From positions 558,001 through 622,000 of the forward strand of contig JBFWNR010000001.1 in NCBI GenBank assembly GCA_050250955.1: a stretch of DNA of 64,000 bases, read 5' to 3'. The notes beneath the pieces are model-generated. The model did not search any database and was not told the origin of the DNA. It saw only the letters and a list, made by a program, of their open reading frames with translations. The translations under genes were made by a program, and so were the position numbers. The stretch comes from CAWAYR01 sp050250955 (GTDB lineage: Bacteria > Acidobacteriota > Vicinamibacteria > Vicinamibacterales > UBA2999). Of this stretch, positions 8,999-16,592 are shown in pieces. Every line of letters starts with the position of its first letter. The stretch's first letter is position 1.

Positions 8999-11194
8999 GT
9001 GTCTCCACGTCCTGCCCGCGGCGCCTCGCGCCACGCTCCCCCGCCAATCGGCGATCGGCCGCTGCCGGCGGCCGACGGGCGCCGCCTGCCGTGGCGCTGG
9101 CTGGCGCTGGTCGCCGGGCTCGCCTTCGCGCTCCGCGCCTGGCACCTGTGGCAGATGCGGGCGACGCCGTTCTTCACGGTGCTGATGGGCGACGCCCGCG
9201 GCTACGACCAGTGGGCGGCACGGCTGGCGGCCGGCGACTGGATCGGCAGCGACGTGTTCTACCAGGCGCCGCTCTATCCGTACTTCCTGGGCGTCGTCTA
9301 CGCCGTCGCCGGCCACGACCTGATGGCGGTCCGCGTGGTGCAGGCGGCAGTCGGCGCCGCCTCGGCGGCGCTCATCGCCGCCGCCGGCGCCCGGCTGTTC
9401 TCGCCGCGGGTGGGTCTGGTGGCCGGCCTGATGCTGGCCGCCTACGCGCCGGCGATCTTCTTCGACGGGCTGATCCAGAAGACGGTGCTCGACGTCGCCT
9501 TCGTGTCGGCCGCGACGGCGACGCTGGCCGCGCTGCTCGCCGGCAGCCACGACCGCCGCGGCCTGTGGGCCGGCCTCGGCGCCGTCATCGCCGCGCTCAG
9601 CCTGACCCGCGAGAACGCCCTGCTGCTCGTCGCGGTCATCGCCGTCTGGATCTGGCGGGGAGCGCCGCGCGGCCGACTCGGCCGCCGCGCCGCGCTGGCG
9701 TGGTTCGCCGCCGGCGTGGCGATCGTGCTGGCGCCGGTCGCGGCGCGCAACTACGCGGTGAGCGGCGGGCTCTACCTGACCACGTCGCAGTTCGGGCCGA
9801 ACTTCTACATCGGCAACCACGCCGGCGCCGACGGCAGCTACGTGGCGCTGCGCTTCGGACGCGGTTCACCCGAGTACGAGCGGCTCGACGCCACCGAACT
9901 GGCCGAACGGGCCGAGGGCCGACCGCTCACGCCGGCCGAGGTCTCGCGCCACTGGACGCGGCGGGCGCTGGCCTTCATCGCCGCCGAACCGGGGCGGTGG
10001 CTCCTCCTGCAGGCCCGCAAGGCGTGGCTGCTGGTCAGCGCCACCGAGATGATCGACACCGAGGCCCAGGAGTCGCACGCCGAGTGGTCGTGGCCGCTGC
10101 GGATCCTCGGCCCGGTCGCCCACTTCGGCGTCCTGGTGCCGCTGGCGGTGCTCGGGCTCTGGTTCACCTGGCCCGAGCGGCGGCGGCTGTGGGTGTTCCA
10201 CGCCGTCATCGCCACCGTTGCGGCGACGACGCTGGCCTTCTACGTCTTTGCGCGCTACCGCTTCCCGCTGGTCCCGGTGCTGGTGGTGTTCGCCGCCGCG
10301 GCGCTGGTCCGGCTCGCCGACCACTGGCGCGGCTGGTCGTGGCCCGAGCGGGCCCGGGTCGCGGGCGTCGCGGTCGCGGTCGCCGTGCCGTGCTGGTGGC
10401 CGGTGGCCGCGGCGGCGCGGGCGCGGGCCATCACCGAGGTGAATCTCGGCGCGGCGCTGCACGACGACGGCCGGCTCGAGGAGGCGGCGGCGCGCTACCG
10501 GCGCGCGCTCGAGATCGCGCCCGACTACGTGCCGGCAGTGAACAACCTCGGGGTGACGCTCAAGGCGATGGGCCGTCTCGACGAGGCCATCGCGCTCTAT
10601 CGCGACGGCCTGCGCCTGCGTGACGACTATCCCGACCTGCACTTCAACCTCGCCAACGCCCTGCTGGCGGCCGACCGCCGCGAGGAAGCCGCCGCGCACT
10701 TCCGCCTCGCCTCGGCCGGTGAACCCGACTCGGTCGGCGCGCACAACAACCTCGGGACGGCGCTCGCCGAACAGGGCCGGCTCGCCGAGGCGGCCGCGGC
10801 GTTCGAACGCGCCGTCACCGTCGATCCGACCTCGGCGCGGGCCCACCGGAACCTGGGCAACGCGCTGGCCGGACTCGGCCGGCGTGACCAGGGGCTGACC
10901 CACCTGCGCCGCGCCGTCGAGCTGACCCCGGCCGATGCCGAGGCCCACTACGACCTGGGCGTCTTCATGCTCGAAGACGATCGCCTCGACGAGGCCGTCG
11001 CCGCCTTCACGGCCGCCATCGCCGCCCGCCCGGGCTACGCCGAAGCGCACAACAACCTGGGCATCGCGCTGGGCTCGCAGGGGCACTTCGACCAGGCGAT
11101 CGCCCAGTTCGAGACCGCGCTGCGCCTCGCGCCGGACTTGGCCGACGCGGCCGAGAATCTCGAAACCGCCCGCCGCGCCCGGCAGGTCCGCTAG
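8999..11194 (+). CDS. GT39-family membrane glycosyltransferase with seven C-terminal TPRs
   Basis: A 731-residue protein. Residues ~30-480 are a polytopic GT-C type transferase of the GT39/PMT-ArnT group: an early acidic loop (LMGDARGYDQWAARL) after the first helix, the phrase FYQAPLYPYFLG, and about ten hydrophobic segments. These enzymes use polyprenyl-phosphate sugars at the outer face of the membrane. Residues ~480-725 hold seven 34-residue TPR units (for example VNNLGVTLKAMGRLDEAIAL and AHNNLGIALGSQGHFDQAI), probably periplasmic and protein-binding. The start is given as GTG 8999, 18 bases past a CATAAT -10-like hexamer (8975-8980). The frame is open upstream only across the desaturase gene. 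Confidence 0.82.
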   Translation: MSPRPARGASRHAPPPIGDRPLPAADGRRLPWRWLALVAGLAFALRAWHLWQMRATPFFTVLMGDARGYDQWAARLAAGDWIGSDVFYQAPLYPYFLGVVYAVAGHDLMAVRVVQAAVGAASAALIAAAGARLFSPRVGLVAGLMLAAYAPAIFFDGLIQKTVLDVAFVSAATATLAALLAGSHDRRGLWAGLGAVIAALSLTRENALLLVAVIAVWIWRGAPRGRLGRRAALAWFAAGVAIVLAPVAARNYAVSGGLYLTTSQFGPNFYIGNHAGADGSYVALRFGRGSPEYERLDATELAERAEGRPLTPAEVSRHWTRRALAFIAAEPGRWLLLQARKAWLLVSATEMIDTEAQESHAEWSWPLRILGPVAHFGVLVPLAVLGLWFTWPERRRLWVFHAVIATVAATTLAFYVFARYRFPLVPVLVVFAAAALVRLADHWRGWSWPERARVAGVAVAVAVPCWWPVAAAARARAITEVNLGAALHDDGRLEEAAARYRRALEIAPDYVPAVNNLGVTLKAMGRLDEAIALYRDGLRLRDDYPDLHFNLANALLAADRREEAAAHFRLASAGEPDSVGAHNNLGTALAEQGRLAEAAAAFERAVTVDPTSARAHRNLGNALAGLGRRDQGLTHLRRAVELTPADAEAHYDLGVFMLEDDRLDEAVAAFTAAIAARPGYAEAHNNLGIALGSQGHFDQAIAQFETALRLAPDLADAAENLETARRARQVR

Positions 11195-11210
11195 CCTTCG
11201 GGGCTCGCCC

Positions 11211-11228
11211 GGCCGCGCTTGCGCGGCC
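11211..11228 (+). terminator. GC hairpin after the GT39-TPR gene
   Basis: GGCCGCGC / GCGCGGCC stem with a two-base centre, 17 bases past the stop, followed by TT only. Terminator-like but without a T-run. Confidence 0.35.
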
Positions 11229-11266
11229 TTCGTCGAATCTGACAGGCTCGGCTCAGGGGGTGTTCC

Positions 11267-12091
11267 ATGGCGCAGCTCGACGATCTGCCGATCGACCCGG
11301 AGCGCGAGACCGACTCGACGGCGCGCTACTCCGACACGACGCGGCGATCCCGGACCCCGCTGGTCGTCGCCGTGGTGGCCATCGCCGTCGTCGGCGGACT
11401 GGGCTGGTACTTCTGGCAGCGCAACCGGCCGGCGCCGCCGGCACCGGTCGTGGCTGCCGCCCCGCCGGCAGAGCCGGTCGCGGCGCCGCCGCCCCCGGCG
11501 GTGGTGCTGCCGCCATTGGACGAGATGGACCCGTTCCTGCGCACGCTCCTCTCGGGCCTGAGCAGTCATCCGCAGCTGCTCGCCTGGCTGGCCACCGACG
11601 ACCTGCTCGGCAGTCTGGCCACCGCGATCGATCGCATGGCCCAGGGCCAGTCGCCGGCGCGCGACCTGGCGCCACTCAGGCCGGGGCCGGGCTTCGCCGT
11701 GGCCACCCGACGCGGCACGACGGTGATCGCCCCGGCCAGCTACGCCCGCTACGACGCCGTCGCCGCCGCCGTCGCCAGCGTCGAGCCCGCCCGGCTCGCC
11801 GAGGCGTTTCGCACCATCGAGCCCCGCCTCACCGAGGCGTGGACCCGGCAGGGCCACCGCGGCAGCGTCCGCGACGCCGTGCAGCGGGCGGCGGCCTTCG
11901 TCGCCGGGACGCCGGACACGCCGGAAGAACTCGCCGTGGTGCGCCGCGTCTCGGGGTACGGCTACGCGAATCCCGAGCTCCAGGCCCTGCCGCCCCTGCA
12001 GCGCCACCTGCTGCGCATGGGCCCGGCCAACGTCGCCCGGATCCGTGAGGCGGCCAGCGCGTTCGGCGCCGCGCTGGCCACCGACCGCTGA
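11267..12091 (+). CDS. DUF3014 domain protein, single-pass membrane
   Basis: A 274-residue protein: a polar N-terminus, one membrane helix (about residues 31-48, VVAVVAIAVVGGLGWYFW), a Pro/Ala-rich linker to residue ~85, then the DUF3014 domain, with PPLDEMDPFLRTLLSGLSSHPQLLAWL at its start and GYGYANPELQALPPLQRHLLRMGP near its end. The domain probably faces the periplasm. Function of the family is not known to me. A GGGGG run precedes the ATG. A hairpin separates it from the upstream GT39 gene, so it may be transcribed on its own. Confidence 0.8.
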   Translation: MAQLDDLPIDPERETDSTARYSDTTRRSRTPLVVAVVAIAVVGGLGWYFWQRNRPAPPAPVVAAAPPAEPVAAPPPPAVVLPPLDEMDPFLRTLLSGLSSHPQLLAWLATDDLLGSLATAIDRMAQGQSPARDLAPLRPGPGFAVATRRGTTVIAPASYARYDAVAAAVASVEPARLAEAFRTIEPRLTEAWTRQGHRGSVRDAVQRAAAFVAGTPDTPEELAVVRRVSGYGYANPELQALPPLQRHLLRMGPANVARIREAASAFGAALATDR

Positions 12092-12151
12092 CCCGGCCGC
12101 GCACCGCGCCCGCTCCGCCCTTCGGGGTTGCCCTCCGGCGCCGCGGCGCGA

Positions 12152-12157
12152 CACAAT
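12152..12157 (+). promoter_or_regulatory. -10-like element before the DUF454 gene
   Basis: CACAAT, 13 bases before the ATG at 12171. An earlier in-frame ATG (12156) lies inside this hexamer, which argues against its use. Confidence 0.35.
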
Positions 12158-12170
12158 GACCGGGCCCCTC

Positions 12171-12605
12171 ATGGAGAACGCCTGCCCGGTCGATCGCCAA
12201 GCCGTGTCCTGGGTCCGCGACCCGCGGCGGTGGGCATTCGCCGGTGTCGGCGTCGCCTCGGCGGGCATGGGCTGGCTGGGCGTGTTCGTGCCCGGCCTGC
12301 CGACCACCATCTTCCTGATCATCGCCTCCTACTGCTTCGCCCGCAGCTGCCCGTGGCTCGAGGACCGGCTGCTGCGCATCCCGCTGTTTGCGCCCTACAT
12401 GAAGGTGCTCGACGAGGGGCGCGGCATGTCGCGGAAGGCGGCGGCCAGCGCGCTGGTGTCGATGTGGTCGTGCGTGGCGGTCAGCCTGACGATCCTCTAC
12501 GCCGCCGGGCGCCTGGCGCCCTGGGTGGCGGCGCTCATCGTCTTCCTGGCCCTGGTCGGGACGGCGTCGATCCTGCTTTACGCCCGTCGGCCGCAGGCCG
12601 CCTGA
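12171..12605 (+). CDS. DUF454 (YbaN-like) inner membrane protein
   Basis: A 144-residue membrane protein of the YbaN/DUF454 family. Diagnostic phrases are GWLGVFVPGLPTTIFLIIASYCFARSCP cut by the first helices, then WLEDRLL, PLFAPYM and two closing helices (VSMWSCVAVSLTILYA and VAALIVFLALVGTASILL). Family function is unknown. An ATG at 12156 would add five residues (MTGPL), but it sits within a -10-like hexamer. The alanine racemase gene begins 32 bases downstream with its own promoter. Confidence 0.82.
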   Translation: MENACPVDRQAVSWVRDPRRWAFAGVGVASAGMGWLGVFVPGLPTTIFLIIASYCFARSCPWLEDRLLRIPLFAPYMKVLDEGRGMSRKAAASALVSMWSCVAVSLTILYAAGRLAPWVAALIVFLALVGTASILLYARRPQAA

Positions 12606-12625
12606 CCGACGCCGTCGATCGGCGG

Positions 12626-12631
12626 TATAGT
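12626..12631 (+). promoter_or_regulatory. -10 element, leaderless promoter of the racemase gene
   Basis: TATAGT, six bases before the GTG start at 12638; no Shine-Dalgarno sequence. Confidence 0.55.
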
Positions 12632-12637
12632 CGCGCC

Positions 12638-13837
12638 GTGCGGCTCACCCGCCGTGATCTGCTCACCTCGGCCGTGGCCGGTGCTGCGGCCGGATCGCTC
12701 GCCGCCGGCCAGACGCCGACGCCCGAGCCGGCTCCGTCCGGCTTCGATCCGTGGGTCGAGGTGCACGCCGCGCACCTCGCGCACAATCTCCGCGAAGTCG
12801 CCCGCGTCGCCGGGCAGCCGGTCCTGGCCGTCGTCAAGAACAACGGCTACGGGCTGGGCGTGACCACCGTGGCCCGGCTGCTCGAGCCGGCCCGCGAGGT
12901 GGCCGGCTTCGCCGTGGTGAAGCGGCAGGAAGCCGAGTCGCTGCGCGACGCCGGCGTGGCCAAGCCGGTGCTGCTCATGGGGCCGATCGGCCGCAGCGAG
13001 ATCCTCGATCTGCAGCGGCGCCGGATCACGCCGATGGTCTACACCGCGGTCGGCGACGCGCTGGAGCAGGCGGCGACCCGGACCGGATCGGCGGTGCCCA
13101 TCCACGTCTGCGTCGACACCGGCATCGGCCGCGTCGGCGTGCCCCACGACCGGGCCGAACCGCTCATCCGCGACCTGGCGGCGCGCCGCGGCGTCCGCCT
13201 CGACGGCGTGATGATGACCTTCACCGAGGACCTGGCGTTCGACCGCGAGCAGCTGCGACGCTTCGAGACGCTCACCGCCCGCCTCCGCGCCGACGGCCTC
13301 GACCTCGGGCGCCGGCACGCGGCGTCGACCTACACGCTCTTCCAGCATCCCGACGCGATGCTCGAGATGGTGCGCCCGGGCATGGCGCTGTGGGGCCTCT
13401 ATCCCGAGGCGGCGTTTGCCGGCCAGGGCCGGCTCGAGCTGCGGCCGGCGGTGGCGCTGCGCGCCCGGGTGGCGTATGTGAAGAAGCTCGCCGCCGGCAC
13501 CAGCGCCGGTTACAGCCGGGCGTTCATGGCCACCGAGGACACCTGGGTGGCCACCGTGCCGGTCGGCCACGCCGACGGCTGGCCGCGCCTCGCGGCGAAG
13601 GGCGCGACGGTGGCCATCGGCGGCCGCCGCTACCCGGTGGTGGCCTCGGTGTCGGCGTCGCACACGATCGTCGATCTCGGCCCGGGTGCCGAGCCGCCGG
13701 TCGGTGTCGGCGACATCGCGACCTGTTTCGACTGGACGCCCGGATCGCGCCCCGAGGACGTGGCGGCGGCGTGCGGGGCGTCGGTCTACGACCTGACCAT
13801 GCACCTGGGCGGGCACCTGCCGCGCCGCGTCGTCTGA
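12638..13837 (+). CDS. alr: alanine racemase-family PLP enzyme with Tat signal (periplasmic)
   Basis: A 399-residue fold-type III racemase that interconverts L- and D-amino acids. The N-terminus LTRRDLLTSAVAGAAAGSLA is a twin-arginine signal, so the enzyme should be exported folded with its cofactor. The PLP lysine is K67 in VLAVVKNNGYGLG, and the second catalytic base is the Tyr of SAGYSRAF (around residue 290). The CVDTGIGRVG, LDGVMMTF and RPGMALWGLYP segments are typical. Export is unlike the cytosolic Alr that feeds the cell wall and resembles periplasmic broad-spectrum racemases, so specificity may be wider than alanine. An exported RidA-family gene follows after 30 bases. Confidence 0.88.
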   Translation: MRLTRRDLLTSAVAGAAAGSLAAGQTPTPEPAPSGFDPWVEVHAAHLAHNLREVARVAGQPVLAVVKNNGYGLGVTTVARLLEPAREVAGFAVVKRQEAESLRDAGVAKPVLLMGPIGRSEILDLQRRRITPMVYTAVGDALEQAATRTGSAVPIHVCVDTGIGRVGVPHDRAEPLIRDLAARRGVRLDGVMMTFTEDLAFDREQLRRFETLTARLRADGLDLGRRHAASTYTLFQHPDAMLEMVRPGMALWGLYPEAAFAGQGRLELRPAVALRARVAYVKKLAAGTSAGYSRAFMATEDTWVATVPVGHADGWPRLAAKGATVAIGGRRYPVVASVSASHTIVDLGPGAEPPVGVGDIATCFDWTPGSRPEDVAAACGASVYDLTMHLGGHLPRRVV

Positions 13838-13867
13838 CGCGGGCGACGACCAGCCGTGGAGGCGACG

Positions 13868-14359
13868 ATGACCCGGACGATGGCGGGAGTGGCAGTGACG
13901 GCGGCGATGGTCGGTGCGGTCCTGGCGGGGGCGTGGACCATCACCGGCAACGCGCAGGGAGGACGAGCGGTGATTCAGCGGATGAACCCGCCGGGGCTGT
14001 CGACGCCGACCGGCTACTCGCACGTGGTGTCGGCACGCGGCGGCCGCACCATCTACGTCGCCGGGCAGGTGGCGCTCGACGCCAAGGGCCAAGTCGTCGG
14101 CGACGGCGACCTGGCGGCGCAGACCCGCCAGGTGTTCGCCAATCTCGACACCGCGCTCAAGGCCGCCGGGGCGTCGTTCGCCGACGTGGTCAAGACCACC
14201 TACTACATGCGCGACGCCAGCCAGGTGCAGGTGATCCGCGAGGTGCGGGCGAAGTACTTCACGGGCGAGCTGCCGGCGAGCACGCTGGTCGAGGTCTCGC
14301 GGCTGGCCAACCCGGCGTTCCTCATCGAGATCGAAGTCATCGCGGTCGTCGCCGAGTAG
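13868..14359 (+). CDS. RidA (YjgF/YER057c/UK114) family protein with signal sequence
   Basis: A 163-residue protein. After a hydrophobic leader (residues 1-34, including AGVAVTAAMVGAVLAGAW) comes a complete RidA domain: GYSHVVSARGGRTIYVAGQVALDAKGQVVGDG cut by strands, the QTRQVFANLDTALKAAGAS helix, TTYYMRD, and the closing LVEVSRLANPAFLIEIEVIAV. RidA proteins hydrolyse reactive enamines/imines made by PLP enzymes; the conserved active-site Arg appears replaced, since the usual R before the acidic end is not evident, so catalysis is uncertain. The start at 13868 is set by GGAGG at 13858-13862. It follows the exported racemase, and its 3' end overlaps the convergent gene by 23 bases. Confidence 0.85.
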   Translation: MTRTMAGVAVTAAMVGAVLAGAWTITGNAQGGRAVIQRMNPPGLSTPTGYSHVVSARGGRTIYVAGQVALDAKGQVVGDGDLAAQTRQVFANLDTALKAAGASFADVVKTTYYMRDASQVQVIREVRAKYFTGELPASTLVEVSRLANPAFLIEIEVIAVVAE

Positions 14360-14921
14360 GCGGCCGACGGCGACGCGGCGGGCTGAGCTCCCGGCGCATC
14401 GCCGCCAGCTCGCCGTGATAGGCCGCGCCGTCGCCGTACTCGAAGAACCGCCGGTAGCGCGGATGCGGCGCGGTGACCGCCTGGGCGTGGCGGATCGGGC
14501 ACCAGTACTGCTCGGTGCGGGCCGCCACCTCCCGCACGTAGGCGATGAGGCCGTTGGCGTAGGTGCAGAACGTGCAGTTGGCCTTCTCGATGGCGTTCAG
14601 GTAGTCGAGCCGGTGCCGATCGAGGGGAAAGTAGCGGCGGCGACGGACGCGGGCGATGCCGTAGATCGGGAAGCACACCCACTGGAAAGCCGTGACCCAC
14701 AGATCGAGGAGCGCCAGCGGCACCAGCAGCGAGTAGATCACCGGGGCGGTGACCAGGCTCAGGACGTTGGCGTCGCGCAGGTACGCCGGCACCCGCTGCT
14801 TCAAACGGCGATGCGCCTCGTGCACGTCCCGGTCGAAGCGCACCCGGCCGCGGTGGACGCGGTAGCGCCAGCGGCGGCGCTGCTCGGCCACGTCGCGGCG
14901 GACGCGGGCGGCGAGCGTCAT
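14337..14921 (-). CDS. uncharacterised membrane protein with CxxC...C motif
   Basis: A 194-residue very basic protein. Residues 1-50 are charged and helical, one or two hydrophobic segments follow (NVLSLVTAPVIYSLLVPLALLDLWV and FQWVCFPIYGIA), then a soluble part with NCTFCTYANGLIAYVREVA and QYWCPIRHA, which could bind a metal or haem-like group through C116, C119 and C141. The tail is Arg/Pro-rich. I do not recognise a characterised family. The ATG overlaps the stop of the PEGA protein gene by four bases (ATGA), so the two are translated as a pair. The 3' end overlaps the convergent RidA gene by 23 bases. Confidence 0.7.
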   Translation of the reverse strand: MTLAARVRRDVAEQRRRWRYRVHRGRVRFDRDVHEAHRRLKQRVPAYLRDANVLSLVTAPVIYSLLVPLALLDLWVTAFQWVCFPIYGIARVRRRRYFPLDRHRLDYLNAIEKANCTFCTYANGLIAYVREVAARTEQYWCPIRHAQAVTAPHPRYRRFFEYGDGAAYHGELAAMRRELSPPRRRRPPTRRRPR

Positions 14922-15790
14922 CGCGGCGCCGCCCGCACCAGGCTGACGTTGAGCGGCGTCGCCGCCCCGACCGCAACGTCGACGTCGGCGGTGAAGGTGC
15001 GGTAGCCGGGCGCCGACACCTCGACGTGATGGCGCCCGGCGGGCACGTCCACGACGAAGAGCCCGGGATCGGAGCTGAGCCAGGCCACCCCGTCGATGGT
15101 CACGGCAGCGGTGGTCGGCTGGACCCGCAGTTCGAGGGTCCCCGGCTCGCCGGTGGCGGTGGGCGGGGCCGGCGTCTGGACCACCGGCGGCGTGCCGCGC
15201 GGCGGCGCGTAGGTGCCGTCGGGGGGCGGCGGCACCGGCGCCGCCACGGCGGGGTGTTCGCTCACGCTGCCCGCCGGCAGCCGCAGCATGGTGTGGCGCA
15301 GCGTGAAGGTCGAGTGCGGTCGCAGGTAGACGCTGAACGTCTCGGTGACGTAGCCCTCGAGGTACAGCGCGATGCGATGGCCGCCGGCCGGCAGGGCGAG
15401 ACGCTGGAACACCCCGTCGAAGTCGTCGACGACGCCGGCGTAGAAGCCGTCCACGTAGACGGCGGCATGGCGCGGGGTGCAGGCGACGCGCAATTCGGCG
15501 TGTTGGTCGTAGACCGGGTAGTACCAGGGCGGATAGGCGCCGCGCGGCCACCACGGGTAGGGCCCGAAGAAGGGGTCGTAGAAGTACCCGCCGATGAAGA
15601 CGAACGTGCCGCGCCTGGACGGTCGGGGCGGAACCGGACGAGGGGCCGGGCGCGGCTCGGCCCGTGGTTGCGGGCGCTCGGGCGGACGCCGATCCCGGTC
15701 GCGCGCCTGCGCCGCCAAGCCGACACCAGCCGCGAATGCCACCACGGTGAGCAGGGCGCCCGCCGCCCTGACGCGCATCCCAATCCGCAT
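14918..15790 (-). CDS. secreted PEGA-domain protein
   Basis: A 290-residue exported protein: signal peptide (residues 1-27, ending GLAAQ), an Arg/Pro-rich linker, a Tyr/Trp/Pro-rich patch (GGYFYDPFFGPYPWWPRG), then two PEGA-like carboxypeptidase-regulatory beta modules. In the first, ELRVACTPRHAAVYVDGFYAG is followed by LPAGGHRIALYLEGY. In the second, ELRVQPTTAAVTIDGVAWL is followed by VPAGRHHVEVSAPGYRTF. PEGA modules are surface or envelope stalk domains. GGAGTGGAG upstream of the ATG at 15790 is a strong ribosome-binding site. It is coupled by ATGA to the CxxC membrane protein. Confidence 0.8.
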   Translation of the reverse strand: MRIGMRVRAAGALLTVVAFAAGVGLAAQARDRDRRPPERPQPRAEPRPAPRPVPPRPSRRGTFVFIGGYFYDPFFGPYPWWPRGAYPPWYYPVYDQHAELRVACTPRHAAVYVDGFYAGVVDDFDGVFQRLALPAGGHRIALYLEGYVTETFSVYLRPHSTFTLRHTMLRLPAGSVSEHPAVAAPVPPPPDGTYAPPRGTPPVVQTPAPPTATGEPGTLELRVQPTTAAVTIDGVAWLSSDPGLFVVDVPAGRHHVEVSAPGYRTFTADVDVAVGAATPLNVSLVRAAPR

Positions 15791-16013
15791 CGCTCCACTC
15801 CGTTTCCCCGGCATCGCTGCGGTCGGATGCGCAAGGTCCGTACCACGACGCCGGGCGCCGGAACGCGCGGCGGACGGGCACCGCGCGGCGGCGCCGGGCG
15901 GCGTGCCAGGGGAAGCTCCAGGGTGGAGGCGGAAACTCCCGCGGCCGGTTGCGCTGCGGTCAGCGGCTGCCGGTGGTTCGCGGCCGCGCCTCGGCTCGAG
16001 GTCGGCTCGCGGC

Positions 16014-16592
16014 TCAGGGCCGGCCCGGCGCCGGCGCACGGGCATCGCGGCGCACCCTGATCATCAGCACGTCGTCGTAGTAGCGCCCGTCGACGTGCAG
16101 AGAGGCCGGCAGCACGCCGTAGGCGGTGAAGCCGTGCGCCTCGTAGAGCCGCACCGCCGGCGTGTTGCCGCGCGTGACGGTGAGCACCACCTGCCACACG
16201 CCCGGCATGGCGTCGGCGGCCTCCAGGGCGCGGGCCAGGAGCGCCGCCGCCAGACCGCGTCCGCGATACGCCGGGGCCACGAACATGGAACGGATCGCCG
16301 CCCGATGCCGCTCCTTGGCCGCGGGCTCGCGGACCACGCCGGCGATTCCCGCCAGCGCGCCGTCGACGAACGCCCCGAACATCACGCTGTCGGGGGCCGC
16401 CAGCCGGGCCGCGAACCACGCCAGCGGCTGGCCGATCTCCTCGTGATGGCTGGCCCCGAAGGCTGAGGGCGTGTCGAGCAGGGCGGCGAGGCGGATGGTC
16501 CGAAACCCCTCGGCGTCGGCGCCGTCCAACGCGCGGATCGTCACCGCTGCGGCGGGCCGCCCGGGGGGCGACGGCGGCGCGGGCGTGGTCAC
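16014..16592 (-). CDS. GNAT-family N-acetyltransferase
   Basis: A 192-residue single GNAT domain that would transfer an acyl group from acyl-CoA to an amine. Motif A, the CoA pyrophosphate loop, is RSMFVAPAYRGRGLAAALL; motif B is GNTPAVRLYEAHGFTAYG; the N-terminal part begins VTIRALDGADAEGFRTIRL. Substrate cannot be predicted. The GTG start at 16592 overlaps the TGA of the kinase-transhydrogenase gene (GTGA), so it is the third cistron of an operon with the aminotransferase and the fusion protein. Those neighbours raise the possibility, by inference only, that it acetylates an amino acid or one of the proteins encoded beside it. Confidence 0.88.
   Translation of the reverse strand: MTTPAPPSPPGRPAAAVTIRALDGADAEGFRTIRLAALLDTPSAFGASHHEEIGQPLAWFAARLAAPDSVMFGAFVDGALAGIAGVVREPAAKERHRAAIRSMFVAPAYRGRGLAAALLARALEAADAMPGVWQVVLTVTRGNTPAVRLYEAHGFTAYGVLPASLHVDGRYYDDVLMIRVRRDARAPAPGRP

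Noticed and set aside
15791..16013. A 223-base gap upstream of the PEGA gene
   Set aside because: Only G/C-rich imperfect dyads and the PEGA ribosome-binding site are visible; no gene or clear terminator.
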